Of a stretch of DNA of 60,181 bases, positions 60,142-60,181 are shown in pieces. The position numbers were made by a program, and so were the translations under genes. The stretch spans positions 3,137 to 63,317 of the forward strand of contig CAJUDX010000011.1 of the NCBI GenBank assembly GCA_910584785.1, in the 5' to 3' direction. Source of the stretch: an uncultured Lachnospiraceae bacterium. Its GTDB lineage: Bacteria > Bacillota > Clostridia > Lachnospirales > Lachnospiraceae. Each line of letters opens with the position of its first letter. Position 1 is the first letter of the stretch. The notes beneath the pieces are model-generated. The model ran no database searches, was not told the origin of the DNA, and saw nothing but the letters and a program-made list of their open reading frames with translations.

Positions 60142-60181
60142 TATCGCTCCTCCTTTTCCTGACTTACTTCTCCTTATTTAT

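Noticed and set aside
1..60181. tRNA, rRNA, tmRNA or riboswitch genes
   Set aside because: No GGTTCGAATCC-type arms, rRNA segments or known riboswitch cores were seen by eye. A covariance-model scan would be needed to be certain.

Overview
The window looks like a chromosomal segment of a gut-type, endospore-forming Lachnospiraceae/Clostridia bacterium. The sporulation sigma factor SigG, class II GalT, a BMP-type nucleoside ABC importer, a PrfC/PepV/CoaBC/CoaX housekeeping set and AGGAGG ribosome-binding sites in front of nearly every gene support this. No rRNA, tRNA, CRISPR array, insertion sequence or prophage gene was seen. Species cannot be named from the sequence alone.

Layout. 0-0.8 kb: decayed WYL-type regulator, a 4x27-bp repeat array and a zinc-ribbon protein without a proper start. 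1.0-1.5: mgsA (+). 1.7-5.4 (-): uxuB, uxuA and a GntR/FCD regulator; a palindromic operator lies inside the uxuA promoter. 5.5-11.9 (-): FAH-family hydrolase and a glycerol operon (glpP-glpK-glpA-like-glpB-like-DUF1667) whose leader carries a promoter followed by a terminator, as expected for GlpP antitermination. 12.4-13.4: Rpn/PDDEXK protein with a 12-unit RAEG tail. 14.0-15.5: galT. 15.6-18.0: MFS remnant, Gx-transporter/HepI-like protein, GltD-like oxidoreductase. 18.4: nitroreductase (+). 19.3-22.5: lacZ. 22.8-29.1 (-): purine nucleoside operon running lipoprotein, ATPase, two permeases, GntR/UTRA regulator, DeoD-like phosphorylase. 29.3: RibD-C/DHFR-like protein (+). 30-35.1 (-): PfkB kinase, PepV-like dipeptidase, PrfC, alpha/beta hydrolase. 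35.2-37.3: coaBC and coaX, divergent. 37.4-39.1 (-): DpnA/DpnM-like methyltransferase pair with no endonuclease gene. 39.6: sigG. 40.6-42.8: LytTR regulator and GHKL kinase. 43-45.7: small coiled-coil protein and ABC-F ATPase. 46-48.2: GntR remnant and MCP broken in its sensor. 48.7-52.8: tyrosine phenol-lyase-like enzyme, AGCS symporter and divergent GntR regulator. 52.8-60.1 (-): complete STM4011-STM4015-type cassette (two radical SAM proteins, phosphatase/sulfatase-fold hydrolase, ATP-grasp-like protein, leucine-rich protein) with a repeat-bearing DUF4397 protein inserted in it.

Three signals cut across the gene list. First, at least eleven short tandem arrays (unit 12-63 bp) occur in 60 kb; six lie in frame inside coding sequences and one copies the 3' end of glpK. 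Second, four genes (WYL regulator, OFA-type MFS transporter, GntR regulator, MCP) keep recognisable N- and C-termini but have lost the middle. Third, a structured non-coding element occurs at 34.1 and 43.6 kb with about 80% identity over a 55-bp core.

The best candidate for an undescribed system is the STM401x cassette. Its enzyme classes look like a peptide or small-molecule modification pathway, its radical SAM protein is fused to a HAD phosphatase, and the embedded DUF4397 protein has three 21-residue repeats that could be a substrate. That link is inference.
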